This document shows, in pieces, positions 39,803 to 56,490 of a DNA stretch of 64,000 bases (positions are counted from its first letter, which is position 1; each line of letters begins with the position of its first letter). This DNA is from Aliivibrio fischeri. Its GTDB lineage: Bacteria > Pseudomonadota > Gammaproteobacteria > Enterobacterales > Vibrionaceae. The DNA lies in the NCBI RefSeq assembly GCF_009727955.1, contig NZ_WOBR01000013.1, forward strand, positions 1 to 64,000, given 5' to 3'. The position numbers and the translations under genes are program-made. The notes beneath the pieces were generated by a model, which did no database searches, was not told the origin of the DNA, and saw nothing but the letters and a program-made list of their open reading frames with translations.

Positions 39803-39834
39803 AAAAAAGGCACTGATAATATTCAGTGCCTTTT
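39803..39834 (-). terminator. Terminator of the downstream ygjI-like gene
   Basis: AAAAGGCACTGA pairs with TCAGTGCCTTTT around a 6-base loop. The A-run on the plus strand gives a T-run in the minus-strand transcript, so it ends the ygjI-like gene at 39874. Confidence 0.85.
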
Positions 39835-39873
39835 GTCATATCTAGGGGAAACTAAATGCTAATTTGTTTCGTG

Positions 39874-41392
<1,519 letters not shown>

Positions 41393-41393
<1 letters not shown>

Positions 41394-41408
41394 GTGAGAT
41401 GTGTCATT
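41393..41408. promoter_or_regulatory. Weak CRP-like site
   Basis: TGTGA-GATGTG-TCATT has a perfect left half and a partial right half of the CRP consensus TGTGA-N6-TCACA. It adjoins the inverted repeat upstream of the ygjI paralogue. Low confidence. Confidence 0.3.
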
Positions 41409-41938
41409 AAATAATGAAGAAAAAACAAACAAAATGTGATGGTGATCTAGTCTAGTTGGATGAAGTTTATAAATGTGTTGTTGTATTCAGTTAGTCTTTA
41501 CCTGCAATAAACGATTCATTGGTACACCTATAGATGTTTGATTTATTATTTAAACCTATAAAGTGCGACGTTGCTTAATGTAATGCTCATATAAATTAAT
41601 AAATGTTTCAATAAGTATAATTATATGAAATTATTTGGAGTGAGAGATTAATTATTTATAATCAATTAAATATAAATATTGACCTTTTTGAAATTGCAGC
41701 ATATAAGGTAGCAAAATTTAATGAATCTAATATAAGGTCTAAATATTAAATTTTAATTGTCTTTGATAGAACGAAAACATAAACCATATTCATTCAATAC
41801 AAACAAAAGAAGGTTAAACTGATAGAGCTATTTTGAGTCTTTATTTATTAGTTTTATTGATATAGCAATTATTTTGTCATCATAAAATGATTCATTTTTG
41901 TGAATGAATTATATGTATTTGTAGTATGTAAATTTAAA

Positions 41939-43270
41939 ATGATTAATGTTAAATTATTTGGGTTAGATAAGTTCTTCTTATTCGTTGTTTTGTTTTTAGG
42001 TGTTTTAGCATCGATAATTTATTATCATATATATTCCATATCCATTTTAGAAAAAAGCATTCACATTAACTATCAAAAGGTTGTTGACGTAACAAAACGT
42101 TTTCATGGATATTATATAAATTCGGATACGATATCTTTAAAAAAAGGTGTTCATGATAATGACGGCGTAGGCGTTATTGTTAATAAGTTAGGAGACGTTA
42201 AGGTCTTATCTCCAGCTATAAATCAGCTTTATAAGAGCTTATCTGAAGTGATAGAACCAAAATGTATCTGGACTGTTGCTGTTATAGATAAGTTACATCA
42301 TGAAAATACAGAAAATTCATACTTTAAGCCTTTAAGAGATGGTTATCTTAGATTTAACAATAAGTCATTGCATGATTCTAATATATTAGAAAGCATAGTT
42401 AATTTAGAAAGCTTGAAAGTTAGTTATAAATCTTTTCATCATGACGATGTGAGAATTACTGAGATATATAAAGAGCAGTGGACAGGCGAAAACATATATT
42501 CAGTTATTTATCCGATTTATCTAAATACAAAATTAACATCAGTTATTATTGTTGATATTAAAAGGGGTTGGAACTCTTTTTTAATTGAAGACTTTAATCA
42601 GGAACGCTGGACTTATTTTTATTATGGAAAAGGTGCGAATTGGTTGACGTTTACCATTGCATTGCCATATACATCGGATAAATATTCACCAGATGTAAGT
42701 GTTGATATTCTTTCAATATTGATTGCGAGTTTTTATATCTCTTTCGTCATCTTTTTTGTAGCGCTATGTGGTTATTACTTCTACGTAAAAGTAACCATAA
42801 TGAGAAGTTATGATCATATGACGGGATTTTATCGTCGCGATTTTTATGAGCCAAAGTTGAAAGCATTAGAGTCAGCTTCATTTTTAATGATAGATATCGA
42901 CCATTTTAAGCGAGTAAATGATACTTACGGACATGATTTTGGAGATATTGTTATTCAACAAGTCTCTTATCGTATAAAAAACTGTATTAGAGTAAATGAT
43001 ATTGCGATTCGATGGGGAGGTGAAGAATTCATCGTCATCTTTCAAAAAATAAACCAAGATGATCTCATGAAGAAAGCGGAAGTTATCCGAGAAGCGATAG
43101 AAAATAAATCGATTGATGGAATAAATATTACTATCTCTATTGGCGGAGCCAAACAAAGAGATTTTGAATCAGTTAATGATGTAATAAAAAGGGCTGATGC
43201 AGCTCTCTATAATTCTAAGAATACAGGCCGTAATAGAGTTACATTAGATAAGAACAACTATGATTATTAG
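41939..43270 (+). CDS. Diguanylate cyclase with periplasmic FKPLRD-type sensor (first copy)
   Basis: Membrane-bound GGDEF protein of about 443 aa. TM1 lies at about residues 10-32 and a periplasmic domain of about 215 residues follows. TM2 is near 255-282 and a C-terminal GGDEF domain comes last. The active loop is GGEEF (about residue 360), and an intact RxxD inhibitory site, RVND, lies five residues before it. The periplasmic domain has YFKPLRDG and YPIYLNTKLT, shared with the next gene. I do not recognise a named sensor family. The start is uncertain: ATG at 41939 gives a normal N-terminus, and GTG at 41900 adds 13 residues. First gene of a three-gene unit. Confidence 0.88.
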   Translation: MINVKLFGLDKFFLFVVLFLGVLASIIYYHIYSISILEKSIHINYQKVVDVTKRFHGYYINSDTISLKKGVHDNDGVGVIVNKLGDVKVLSPAINQLYKSLSEVIEPKCIWTVAVIDKLHHENTENSYFKPLRDGYLRFNNKSLHDSNILESIVNLESLKVSYKSFHHDDVRITEIYKEQWTGENIYSVIYPIYLNTKLTSVIIVDIKRGWNSFLIEDFNQERWTYFYYGKGANWLTFTIALPYTSDKYSPDVSVDILSILIASFYISFVIFFVALCGYYFYVKVTIMRSYDHMTGFYRRDFYEPKLKALESASFLMIDIDHFKRVNDTYGHDFGDIVIQQVSYRIKNCIRVNDIAIRWGGEEFIVIFQKINQDDLMKKAEVIREAIENKSIDGINITISIGGAKQRDFESVNDVIKRADAALYNSKNTGRNRVTLDKNNYDY

Positions 43271-44588
43271 TAATTCGGATAAGAATAATATGTACATGAG
43301 ATTTTTCTTATGCTCATTCATATTATCAGGATATATATTGTATCAATATAACAGATTAGAAATAGATTCGTTTAAAATGGAATTTCAAAGTAATATTAAT
43401 AAACTTTATGATACGATCAGAAAGATAACACCATATTATTTAAATACCAATACGGTAGAATTGTATAAAGGAACGTATACTATTGATCAAGTTTCGGTAA
43501 TGGTGAATGAAAATAGTAAGGTAAAGGAGTTATCTTTAGGCATAAATTTATTAGAAACTGAGATTAGAAAGTATATTGGTGATGACTATTGGAGTATTGC
43601 AATTATACAAAAGTCGGACACAAATACAGATTCAAATACAGCACATTTTAAGCCGTTACGAGATATCCATGTTAATTTAAATTCAGAAATGAAATATGAT
43701 CGTAATTGGATAGATAGAATATTGATTAATGAAAAAATATCAAGTAGTTATCATGTTTTATCCTTATGTGATTTGAAATTAACAGAATCATACGTTGAGA
43801 AAATCTCGGAGCAAAAAGTCAGAAGCATATTTTATCCAATATATGTTAACAAAAACTTAACTGCAATGTTTTTGTTGGATATTAAAGATACCGTATTTAA
43901 TAGTTGGTTAACTCAATTTAATGAAGATAGATTTAGTTTTTTATACTATATCAATGATGAAAATCCATTTTTTACTCTAGATAAGTCAATAGATATTCCT
44001 TGTTCTCCAATTGAAAATATATTGGGATTATCAATTAATGTAAATAAAGTATTGGTATGGAGTTTGTTATTTGCATCTGTTATTACTGGTGGGTTCGTTT
44101 TTATTGAAAAAACGTTACGTAAGTTTATTTTCTATTGCACACTTGATGACATGACTGGTCTTTATCGTCGTGATTTCTATGAAATAAAGCTTAATCATAT
44201 GTCAGGAAAATCTATTGTCATTGTGGATATTGATAAGTTTAAAGACATTAATGATAAATATGGTCACTCTAAAGGGGATGAAGTCATAACTGAAGTATGT
44301 CGCCGTTTACGACAATGTATTAGAGGTGACGATTTAGCTATTCGATGGGGCGGTGAAGAGTTTGTTATTGTTTTAAGTAACGTTTCATGCGTTGATTTAT
44401 TTAATCGGTCTGAAGCAATAAGAATATCGGTTTCAGAAAGTCCAATTGCTGGTATGAATGTGTCTGTATCTATAGGAGCAGCTATAGGGAAGAACTCATC
44501 TTTTAAACGAACGCTAAAAATGGCGGATACTGCATTATATCAATCAAAAAATGCAGGAAGAAACAAAGTAACGGTATTTGAAGGATAA
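43260..44588 (+). CDS. Diguanylate cyclase with periplasmic FKPLRD-type sensor (second copy)
   Basis: A 442-aa tandem paralogue of the preceding gene with the same layout: TM1 at about residues 11-28, a periplasmic domain with HFKPLRDI and YPIYVNKNLT, TM2 near 258-280, and GGDEF. The active loop is RWGGEEF, with RGDD as the inhibitory RxxD site. The two sensor domains are clearly related but diverged, so they may detect different ligands. The start overlaps the previous stop by 11 bases, implying translational coupling. Confidence 0.9.
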   Translation: MIISNSDKNNMYMRFFLCSFILSGYILYQYNRLEIDSFKMEFQSNINKLYDTIRKITPYYLNTNTVELYKGTYTIDQVSVMVNENSKVKELSLGINLLETEIRKYIGDDYWSIAIIQKSDTNTDSNTAHFKPLRDIHVNLNSEMKYDRNWIDRILINEKISSSYHVLSLCDLKLTESYVEKISEQKVRSIFYPIYVNKNLTAMFLLDIKDTVFNSWLTQFNEDRFSFLYYINDENPFFTLDKSIDIPCSPIENILGLSINVNKVLVWSLLFASVITGGFVFIEKTLRKFIFYCTLDDMTGLYRRDFYEIKLNHMSGKSIVIVDIDKFKDINDKYGHSKGDEVITEVCRRLRQCIRGDDLAIRWGGEEFVIVLSNVSCVDLFNRSEAIRISVSESPIAGMNVSVSIGAAIGKNSSFKRTLKMADTALYQSKNAGRNKVTVFEG

Positions 44589-44593
44589 TATAC

Positions 44594-46024
44594 ATGAAAT
44601 TTATTACTAATAAATATATTAGTTATTTGTTGATTCTTATTGCTTTTGTACAATTTTTCGTGGTTACAGATTACGAGAATTTTGTTGATAATAATGTTAG
44701 AAAAACGGTGGAGAGTATTGAATATAAACTTGATTCTGCTAAGGGAACAGTAGGTGAATTACAGAAGATTAAAGAAAAAAACTGTGATGAAATGATGCTA
44801 CCTTTACAAAAAATTGTAGCTTTAAACCCAATGATAAATAGCATAGCGTTTATTCGTGATGGACAATATTATTGTAGCTCTATCGTTGGTAAGAAAATAT
44901 CTTCTAAAGTGCCACCAAAAAAAGAAATTCACATTCATGAAAAGAACAAATTAACTGGAATGCCAAGTTTTTCTTATTATCATCAATATAATGATGATCA
45001 TGGAATTCAGTTTTATATGAAAGGGATTTCGGTTGATTTAGGCGATAGTCCCGTTGGGCACTTATCTTTATCCAATAAGGAATATGTGATATCAAAAGAT
45101 AATGTTTTCAGTGTATATGTTCCAAATGAAAAACAGACACATCAGTCGGATAAATATGATTTTGTTATTTTACTGGATTACAATGCGGGACTTTCAATAA
45201 AAAACTATCTTCTTAGTCATATACTTACGATTATTATCGTGATACTCCTCCTCATATTAATTAAAGTTATATCTTTTAAAGTTTCTTTACTTGATTTTGA
45301 ACGAGTTAAGATTAAAAAGGCGATAAAAAACAATAGAGTAGTGCCTTTTATACAGCCAATTGTTGATGCCGATGAAAATATCATTGGAGGGGAGATTTTA
45401 GCTCGATGGGTTACCTCTTCAGGTGAGATTATTCCACCGCTGTCATTTATTCCTAAAATAGAAAAGTTTGGTTTAATTAATGCGATGACGAAATCCTTAT
45501 TAAATCAACTTAAAGGGTATGTAAATGAGCAGTACGTTCATAGGTTAAAGGTAAGCGTAAACTTTACAGAAAGCTGTCTTTATGATGAAGAAATGTACGA
45601 ATTGTGTAAAGAGTTGTCGGGACATTTTATATTGATTTTAGAATTCACAGAATCTATGGAATTCGCGGATAAAAATAAAATAATTTCGTACATGGAAAAG
45701 TTTAGAAAGATTGGTGTTCAATTTTCTCTTGATGATTACGGAACAGGATATTCATCATTGAAATATCTAAACTACTACCAGTTTGATGTTATCAAAATTG
45801 ATAAATCATTTATTGATGATATAGAAACGAATCAGCACTCGATCAAGATTATCGAGAACATTATTTTATTAGCTAATAATTTAAATATTCAATTGGTTGC
45901 AGAAGGCGTTGAGAATCATCGACAAAAGAAGATTCTTAATGATTTGAACATTTCAGCACAGCAAGGTTTTTATTATTTTAAACCAATGCCTTTGGATAAT
46001 TTTCATTCAATAATGAATTCTTAG
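44594..46024 (+). CDS. c-di-GMP phosphodiesterase, CSS-motif plus EAL
   Basis: A 476-aa protein with TM1 at about residues 9-27, a periplasmic CSS-motif domain (NCDEMMLPLQKIVALNP; YYCSS) that may sense redox through its cysteines, TM2 near 203-225, and a C-terminal EAL domain. Catalytic residues are conserved: EILARW for EALxRW (Glu about 267), VNFTESCL, LEFTES, DDYGTGYSSLKYL, IKIDKSF, AEGVEN and QGFYYFKP. It should hydrolyse c-di-GMP to pGpG. It begins 5 bases after the second cyclase, so synthesis and breakdown enzymes share one transcript. Confidence 0.92.
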   Translation: MKFITNKYISYLLILIAFVQFFVVTDYENFVDNNVRKTVESIEYKLDSAKGTVGELQKIKEKNCDEMMLPLQKIVALNPMINSIAFIRDGQYYCSSIVGKKISSKVPPKKEIHIHEKNKLTGMPSFSYYHQYNDDHGIQFYMKGISVDLGDSPVGHLSLSNKEYVISKDNVFSVYVPNEKQTHQSDKYDFVILLDYNAGLSIKNYLLSHILTIIIVILLLILIKVISFKVSLLDFERVKIKKAIKNNRVVPFIQPIVDADENIIGGEILARWVTSSGEIIPPLSFIPKIEKFGLINAMTKSLLNQLKGYVNEQYVHRLKVSVNFTESCLYDEEMYELCKELSGHFILILEFTESMEFADKNKIISYMEKFRKIGVQFSLDDYGTGYSSLKYLNYYQFDVIKIDKSFIDDIETNQHSIKIIENIILLANNLNIQLVAEGVENHRQKKILNDLNISAQQGFYYFKPMPLDNFHSIMNS

Positions 46025-46030
46025 AGTAAG

Positions 46031-46064
46031 AGGAGGGGGATAAAAGATATCCCCCTCCTTTTTT
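46031..46064 (+). terminator. Terminator after c-di-GMP operon
   Basis: AGGAGGGGGATA pairs with TATCCCCCTCCT around an 8-base loop, followed by six T, 7 bases after the EAL stop. Confidence 0.92.
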
Positions 46065-46099
46065 GTGTTTTTAGTTCTCTATGAAGATCCATGTTCTAG

Positions 46100-49000
46100 T
46101 TAGTTTAAATAATCGTGTATATCAACATCATCGCACTGTTCTGGTTTTAAATAGGTATCTGCGTACTTTTTATATAGTCCTGAGGTTAAGAATAAATCAA
46201 ATAGGTCACTATCAATATGTTTATCTTTGACCATAAAACGCATTATGTTGAGGGATTCCGTTAAGGTTTTGGCTTTTTTATATGGTCGGTCGTGACTGGT
46301 TAAGGCTTCAAAAATATCAGCTATTGCCATCATTTTTGCCGTTAATGACATTTCTTCAGATGTAAGGCCCATAGGATAGCCAGTTCCATCAATTTTCTCG
46401 TGATGTCCGCCAGCTATCTTTGCTATGTCCTTCATGGTTTTTGGAAAGGGAAGGGCTTCTAACATTTGAATTGTTTGAATTATATGGTTGTTTATTATAA
46501 ATCGTTCTTCGTTATTCAGTGTTCCTCGTTGAATTAACAAATTGTAGACTTCACCGAGATTATTTTCATATTGAGTCGGTTGTAATGTGAATCGCTCATC
46601 ATGCGGTAGATTAATTTCTCTTGGAATTAAGTGAGATAGGTTATCTTGTAATAGATTTACAGTTAATGGTACTTGTTGGCCATCAGAGTTATTTAGACGT
46701 TCTTTTTCTTCCCAGGCAAGGCCAAGACTGGAGTCTAGAGTTTGTGTCCATGTTCGTTGGCTAATCTCTTGTATTTGTGTCGCGTCTTGCTCAGATAAAA
46801 ATTCATTTCCGACATTCATTTTTGCAATGAAAGTAAATTCGTCATCAAGTTTCTGCCATTCTTTCTGTAATTTTTCTTTATTCTCTTGTGGGAGTTCTTG
46901 TTTGAACGCTTGCTTCCATTGTTCTATTTCAACATCACGCTTTAATACTTCAAATCGAGTTCTTATTTCATGGATACGGTTATAGATAGTCTCTAGTTTT
47001 GTCGCTTTATCAACAACGTGTTCTGGTGTTGTTATTTTGCCGCAGTCATGTAGCCATGATGCAATTCGTAATTCTTCCTTTTGTACGTTGTTTAATGTGA
47101 AATGTTTAAATTTGGGTGATGAAGATTGATCTGCAACTTCTGCTAACCATTGTGTTAATACCGGCACTTTTTGACAGTGGTTACCTGTATAAGGTGATTT
47201 AGTATCGATCGCACTGGCCATGACTTGAATGAATGATTCAAGTAAGTCTTTTTGGTTTTGTAACATTTTCCGACCATGAAGAGCAATAGCGGTAAAATTT
47301 ATTAATGATTCGAAGTAATCAAGTTTATCATTACGTATGGCCTCACTATTTTTAATATCAAAAACTAATACCATAGCGCCAATAGTCTGCTTTCCTTTTG
47401 TAAATAATGGGAAGGTGAGTGACCATGTATCTTCATTTTTTAGTCCCAATTTTTCTTGTTCATTTATATCGAGTTTTTGAATGCTTAAATCTTCGAAAGG
47501 TTTCTTTTTAACTAGGATATATTCAAGATTTTTAGCTATCTCTTTATCGTCGAGAGAATAACGTTTTAATTCACTAATATCTTCGTTTTGGGTGTTTGCA
47601 CGCCATGCAAAGTGAGGTTCTATGTGCGTTTCATCATCATTAATGAGATAAAGGTAGGCTCCTGCTGCTTGTGTAGCGTTAGCAGTATTTCGCCCAATAA
47701 TTTGTATGAGCTCATCAATCTCATGTTCTTCTAATATGGTATTGGTTAAGTTGAAATAGTTCTCTATGGCGGATTTCATGCTAGTAACGGATTTATTCAG
47801 ATTATCTATTTCTAATATTTTTGTTGGTGATTGCTTGAGTTGAGAAAAATCGAATTTTGATATTAATCGAGCTTGTTCAGTTGCTTGTTTGATAGGTTTG
47901 GAAATACGTTGTGACACAAAATAAACGCAAGGAATGGAAAGACAAAGTACTAAAAAGGACCATAAGATAGTTTGGTTGCGAATAACGGATGCACTAGATA
48001 AAAGCTCCGATGCTTTTACCGCCACTAATAAATTTAAAGTTCGTTTTTGGTTAATTGGAACAGAAAATATTTTTCCATACCAATCCTCATTGTTATGTTG
48101 GTATCGTTGTATTTCTTGGTCTAAATGAAGTTGTTTTAATGCCGCCATTGCACTTTGATTGAATATGTCTTTTAACATAACGGCTTGATTATTTATTTCA
48201 GTATGCGCGTTGTAATTGCTGGCATAAACAATGTTTTCTTCATCATAAAGTACTCTTACTGATGAGTTGTGATTTGAGGTGCTTTTTAATACTTCATCTA
48301 CCTTGAACATGAGTAGATCGGCACTAACAACCACATCATTGTCCGCTTTTTGATGAATGGTTAAGCCAAATTGGTTAACAGCGTTGAAGTAACGAGGTTT
48401 AGATAGGATTGTTTTATTTATCGTTGAATTTTTAAACCAATCTTCATTTCTAGGATCATTTGTTTGAATCTCAAATAGTTGAGAATCAATGAGCTTGCTA
48501 GTCTCATCATAAAAATAGATGGTACTTGTTACTTTTTTTCCTAAGGCTGTATCTATAAAGTAAAAGCGAGCAGACAGAGGAGCATTTAATTCTTTTCTTA
48601 AAGATTGGTTTTCAATAATACCGACAGTAAACCAATCTCCGTTAGGGTAAGTGATTCGATAGGTTGATACGTGGTTATTCAATTCTAAAAGCATTAGTAA
48701 TTCAGAAAAGTAAGCCTTACGCCCCTCTAATGTATTGGTTTTTATTATTTCTTTTTTGGATAGTTCTTTAACCGCGTTAAATGCTGGACGGTATTCATCT
48801 CGCATTGAAAAACGAGTTTCATTGGCTATTCTGTCAAAAATAGTTGAGTTAGCTTCAAGTAGAATGTCGTTCATACTTTTATTGGCTAACAGGATTTGTG
48901 CGGTACAAATGATGGCGATCATCAATATAAATAATGTTGATATATGAACGTGTAGTGGGAAGATGAGTTTAGTTCTTATTGTTTTTATTATATGTTTCAT
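46100..49000 (-). CDS. HD-GYP-type phosphodiesterase with Cache, HAMP and GAF domains
   Basis: A 966-aa membrane protein. TM1 is at about residues 15-36 and a large periplasmic double-Cache-like domain (about 40-325) follows. TM2 is near 328-350, then HAMP (ISKPIKQATEQARLISKFDF), a GAF domain (about 420-575) and a C-terminal HD-GYP domain. Metal and signature motifs are present: HDCGK (651-655) and HHEKIDGTGYP (866-876). The spacing between them is 210 residues, about 150 more than usual, because of an inserted charged helical region. It lies convergent to the three-gene c-di-GMP operon and is transcribed towards it. c-di-GMP is the likely substrate but activity is unproven. Confidence 0.86.
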   Translation of the reverse strand: MKHIIKTIRTKLIFPLHVHISTLFILMIAIICTAQILLANKSMNDILLEANSTIFDRIANETRFSMRDEYRPAFNAVKELSKKEIIKTNTLEGRKAYFSELLMLLELNNHVSTYRITYPNGDWFTVGIIENQSLRKELNAPLSARFYFIDTALGKKVTSTIYFYDETSKLIDSQLFEIQTNDPRNEDWFKNSTINKTILSKPRYFNAVNQFGLTIHQKADNDVVVSADLLMFKVDEVLKSTSNHNSSVRVLYDEENIVYASNYNAHTEINNQAVMLKDIFNQSAMAALKQLHLDQEIQRYQHNNEDWYGKIFSVPINQKRTLNLLVAVKASELLSSASVIRNQTILWSFLVLCLSIPCVYFVSQRISKPIKQATEQARLISKFDFSQLKQSPTKILEIDNLNKSVTSMKSAIENYFNLTNTILEEHEIDELIQIIGRNTANATQAAGAYLYLINDDETHIEPHFAWRANTQNEDISELKRYSLDDKEIAKNLEYILVKKKPFEDLSIQKLDINEQEKLGLKNEDTWSLTFPLFTKGKQTIGAMVLVFDIKNSEAIRNDKLDYFESLINFTAIALHGRKMLQNQKDLLESFIQVMASAIDTKSPYTGNHCQKVPVLTQWLAEVADQSSSPKFKHFTLNNVQKEELRIASWLHDCGKITTPEHVVDKATKLETIYNRIHEIRTRFEVLKRDVEIEQWKQAFKQELPQENKEKLQKEWQKLDDEFTFIAKMNVGNEFLSEQDATQIQEISQRTWTQTLDSSLGLAWEEKERLNNSDGQQVPLTVNLLQDNLSHLIPREINLPHDERFTLQPTQYENNLGEVYNLLIQRGTLNNEERFIINNHIIQTIQMLEALPFPKTMKDIAKIAGGHHEKIDGTGYPMGLTSEEMSLTAKMMAIADIFEALTSHDRPYKKAKTLTESLNIMRFMVKDKHIDSDLFDLFLTSGLYKKYADTYLKPEQCDDVDIHDYLN

Positions 49001-49048
49001 AATGCACCATTTATCATTTACCTATAACTAAACGTAGTTGAGAAATAG

Positions 49049-49081
49049 AAAAAGATCCGAGAATATTATTCACGGATCTTT
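49049..49081 (-). terminator. Terminator after ygjI
   Basis: AAAGATCCG pairs with CGGATCTTT, with inner GAATA/TATTC pairing. An A-run on the plus strand gives T-residues in the minus-strand transcript. It separates ygjI from the HD-GYP gene. Confidence 0.78.
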
Positions 49082-49099
49082 AGGTGCTAAGTATATTAA

Positions 49100-54288
<5,189 letters not shown>

Positions 54289-54344
54289 TTATAAATAGGT
54301 AAATATACAAATCGTGGTAAATAACTCTCTGGTAAAAGATATTA

Positions 54345-54358
54345 ACTAAAGTTTTAGT
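54345..54358. promoter_or_regulatory. EbgR-like operator before ebgA
   Basis: ACTAAAGTTTTAGT has perfect half-sites ACTAAA and TTTAGT around GT, 87 bases before ebgA. It is the most symmetric member of the group that also includes 38407 and 55687. Confidence 0.65.
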
Positions 54359-54552
54359 AAAACAAATCGGTAAATTCTTTTACTTTTAACTTGGTCACAT
54401 AATGAACTGAGCTTTGTGAGCGTGGTAACGTTAATAGGAGTTAGAGAAACAATTTTTTAACCTAAATGGCAGCTTTTGAATGATATAAGAGCAAAGTGGT
54501 GAAGATATGTTCGAAAAAAGTAGATAAAGGAAGGGGATCTAGTTATTAATAT

Positions 54553-54580
54553 AAAAAAAGCAACGCCATAAACGTTGCTT
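54553..54580 (-). terminator. Terminator after ebgR
   Basis: AAGCAACG pairs with CGTTGCTT around a 6-base loop. Seven A on the plus strand give a T-run in the ebgR transcript. Confidence 0.82.
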
Positions 54581-54609
54581 AATTTTGGTAGTAAACTTAT
54601 TGGATTATT

Positions 54610-55605
<996 letters not shown>

Positions 55606-55686
55606 TCATCCTCCAGCCTTTAATTTTATAATATTGGCTTTATGTTACTTAATAAATGATGATTTTGATACTTAAATATAGTTTTT

Positions 55687-55700
55687 ACTAAAGTTTTACT
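55687..55700. promoter_or_regulatory. EbgR-like operator before ebgR
   Basis: ACTAAAGTTTTACT, with half-sites ACTAAA and TTTACT around GT, lies 82 bases before ebgR. It matches the ygjK and ebgA sites at 13 of 14 bases each. Confidence 0.6.
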
Positions 55701-55707
55701 CTAGTTG

Positions 55708-56487
55708 TTATTGGGATTTTTGATATAGGAAGCCTATTGGGGCAATCGCTTGATTAAATAAACGTTTTTTTTGGGCTAAAAAAAGCTCAGCAGTTGAAAT
55801 AGCATCGACTAAAGCGTGATGAGCGGGGTAGTCTGGTAACTTGTATTGACGTCTGAGAGAGAATAAACGGAAATCTCTTTGATAACGGTTTTGTTGAATT
55901 GTATTTTGTTCAATTCTAAGGGTATCTAACCAAATTATAGGCAAATTTGGCAATTGCAGAGAAAGGAAAAATTGCTCTAAAAATCGCTGCTCAATGGTTG
56001 CGCCATGAACAACAAGGATATTGCTGGGTAAATTCGAAAAGAAACACTCCATTGCCTCTTTGAGTGAAATACCCATTTTTTGTTGCTCAGGTAAAATGTG
56101 ATGCAATGATCGTGCAGTATGCTCTCTTTCTTCACGTCTATCTTTTGCACTTATTGAGGTTGGTTCATTGATGATATGGTGCTGGGCACTGTTGAGTTTT
56201 ATTGCACCATCAATAATATGAACCCAACCAATACTCACGATATGATCGGTTTTCGGATTTAGCCCTGAGGTTTCAAAATCCACCACGGTGAATGCCATAC
56301 CATTACTGTTTTCTTTAGGGCTTGGGTAAGGAGATTTAAGAAAACGGGCTAAATAAATAGGTAACTCTAAGTTTTGTTTAATTAATGCTTGTCTCTGCTC
56401 TTCTAAACGATGCAATGGATGACGATTAGAGAATAATTCCATCATATGAGTGATGATATTTTTGTTCGTTAACGATTTATCAGGCAT
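55708..56487 (-). CDS. DEDDh 3'-5' exonuclease (DnaQ-like)
   Basis: A 259-aa exonuclease of the DNA polymerase III epsilon superfamily. Exo I is VVDFETSGLNPKTD (about residue 70), Exo II lies in VVHGATIEQRFLEQ, and Exo III is HHALVDAISTAELFLAQ, with the DEDDh His and Asp. An N-terminal extension of about 60 residues precedes the fold. It begins 3 bases after the CBS-domain gene on the same strand, a pairing common in Vibrio and Shewanella. Substrate unknown; it is unlikely to be the replicative proofreader because of length and context. Confidence 0.87.
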   Translation of the reverse strand: MPDKSLTNKNIITHMMELFSNRHPLHRLEEQRQALIKQNLELPIYLARFLKSPYPSPKENSNGMAFTVVDFETSGLNPKTDHIVSIGWVHIIDGAIKLNSAQHHIINEPTSISAKDRREEREHTARSLHHILPEQQKMGISLKEAMECFFSNLPSNILVVHGATIEQRFLEQFFLSLQLPNLPIIWLDTLRIEQNTIQQNRYQRDFRLFSLRRQYKLPDYPAHHALVDAISTAELFLAQKKRLFNQAIAPIGFLYQKSQ

Positions 56488-56490
56488 GTG

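Noticed and set aside
41469-41560. Possible lux-box-like palindrome (ACCTGC ... ACACCT)
   Set aside because: The half-sites are not inverted at the right spacing and match the lux box poorly.
41409-41899. Possible small genes or an sRNA in the long AT-rich gap
   Set aside because: Frames are under about 20 codons, and I see no terminator hairpin that would mark an sRNA end.
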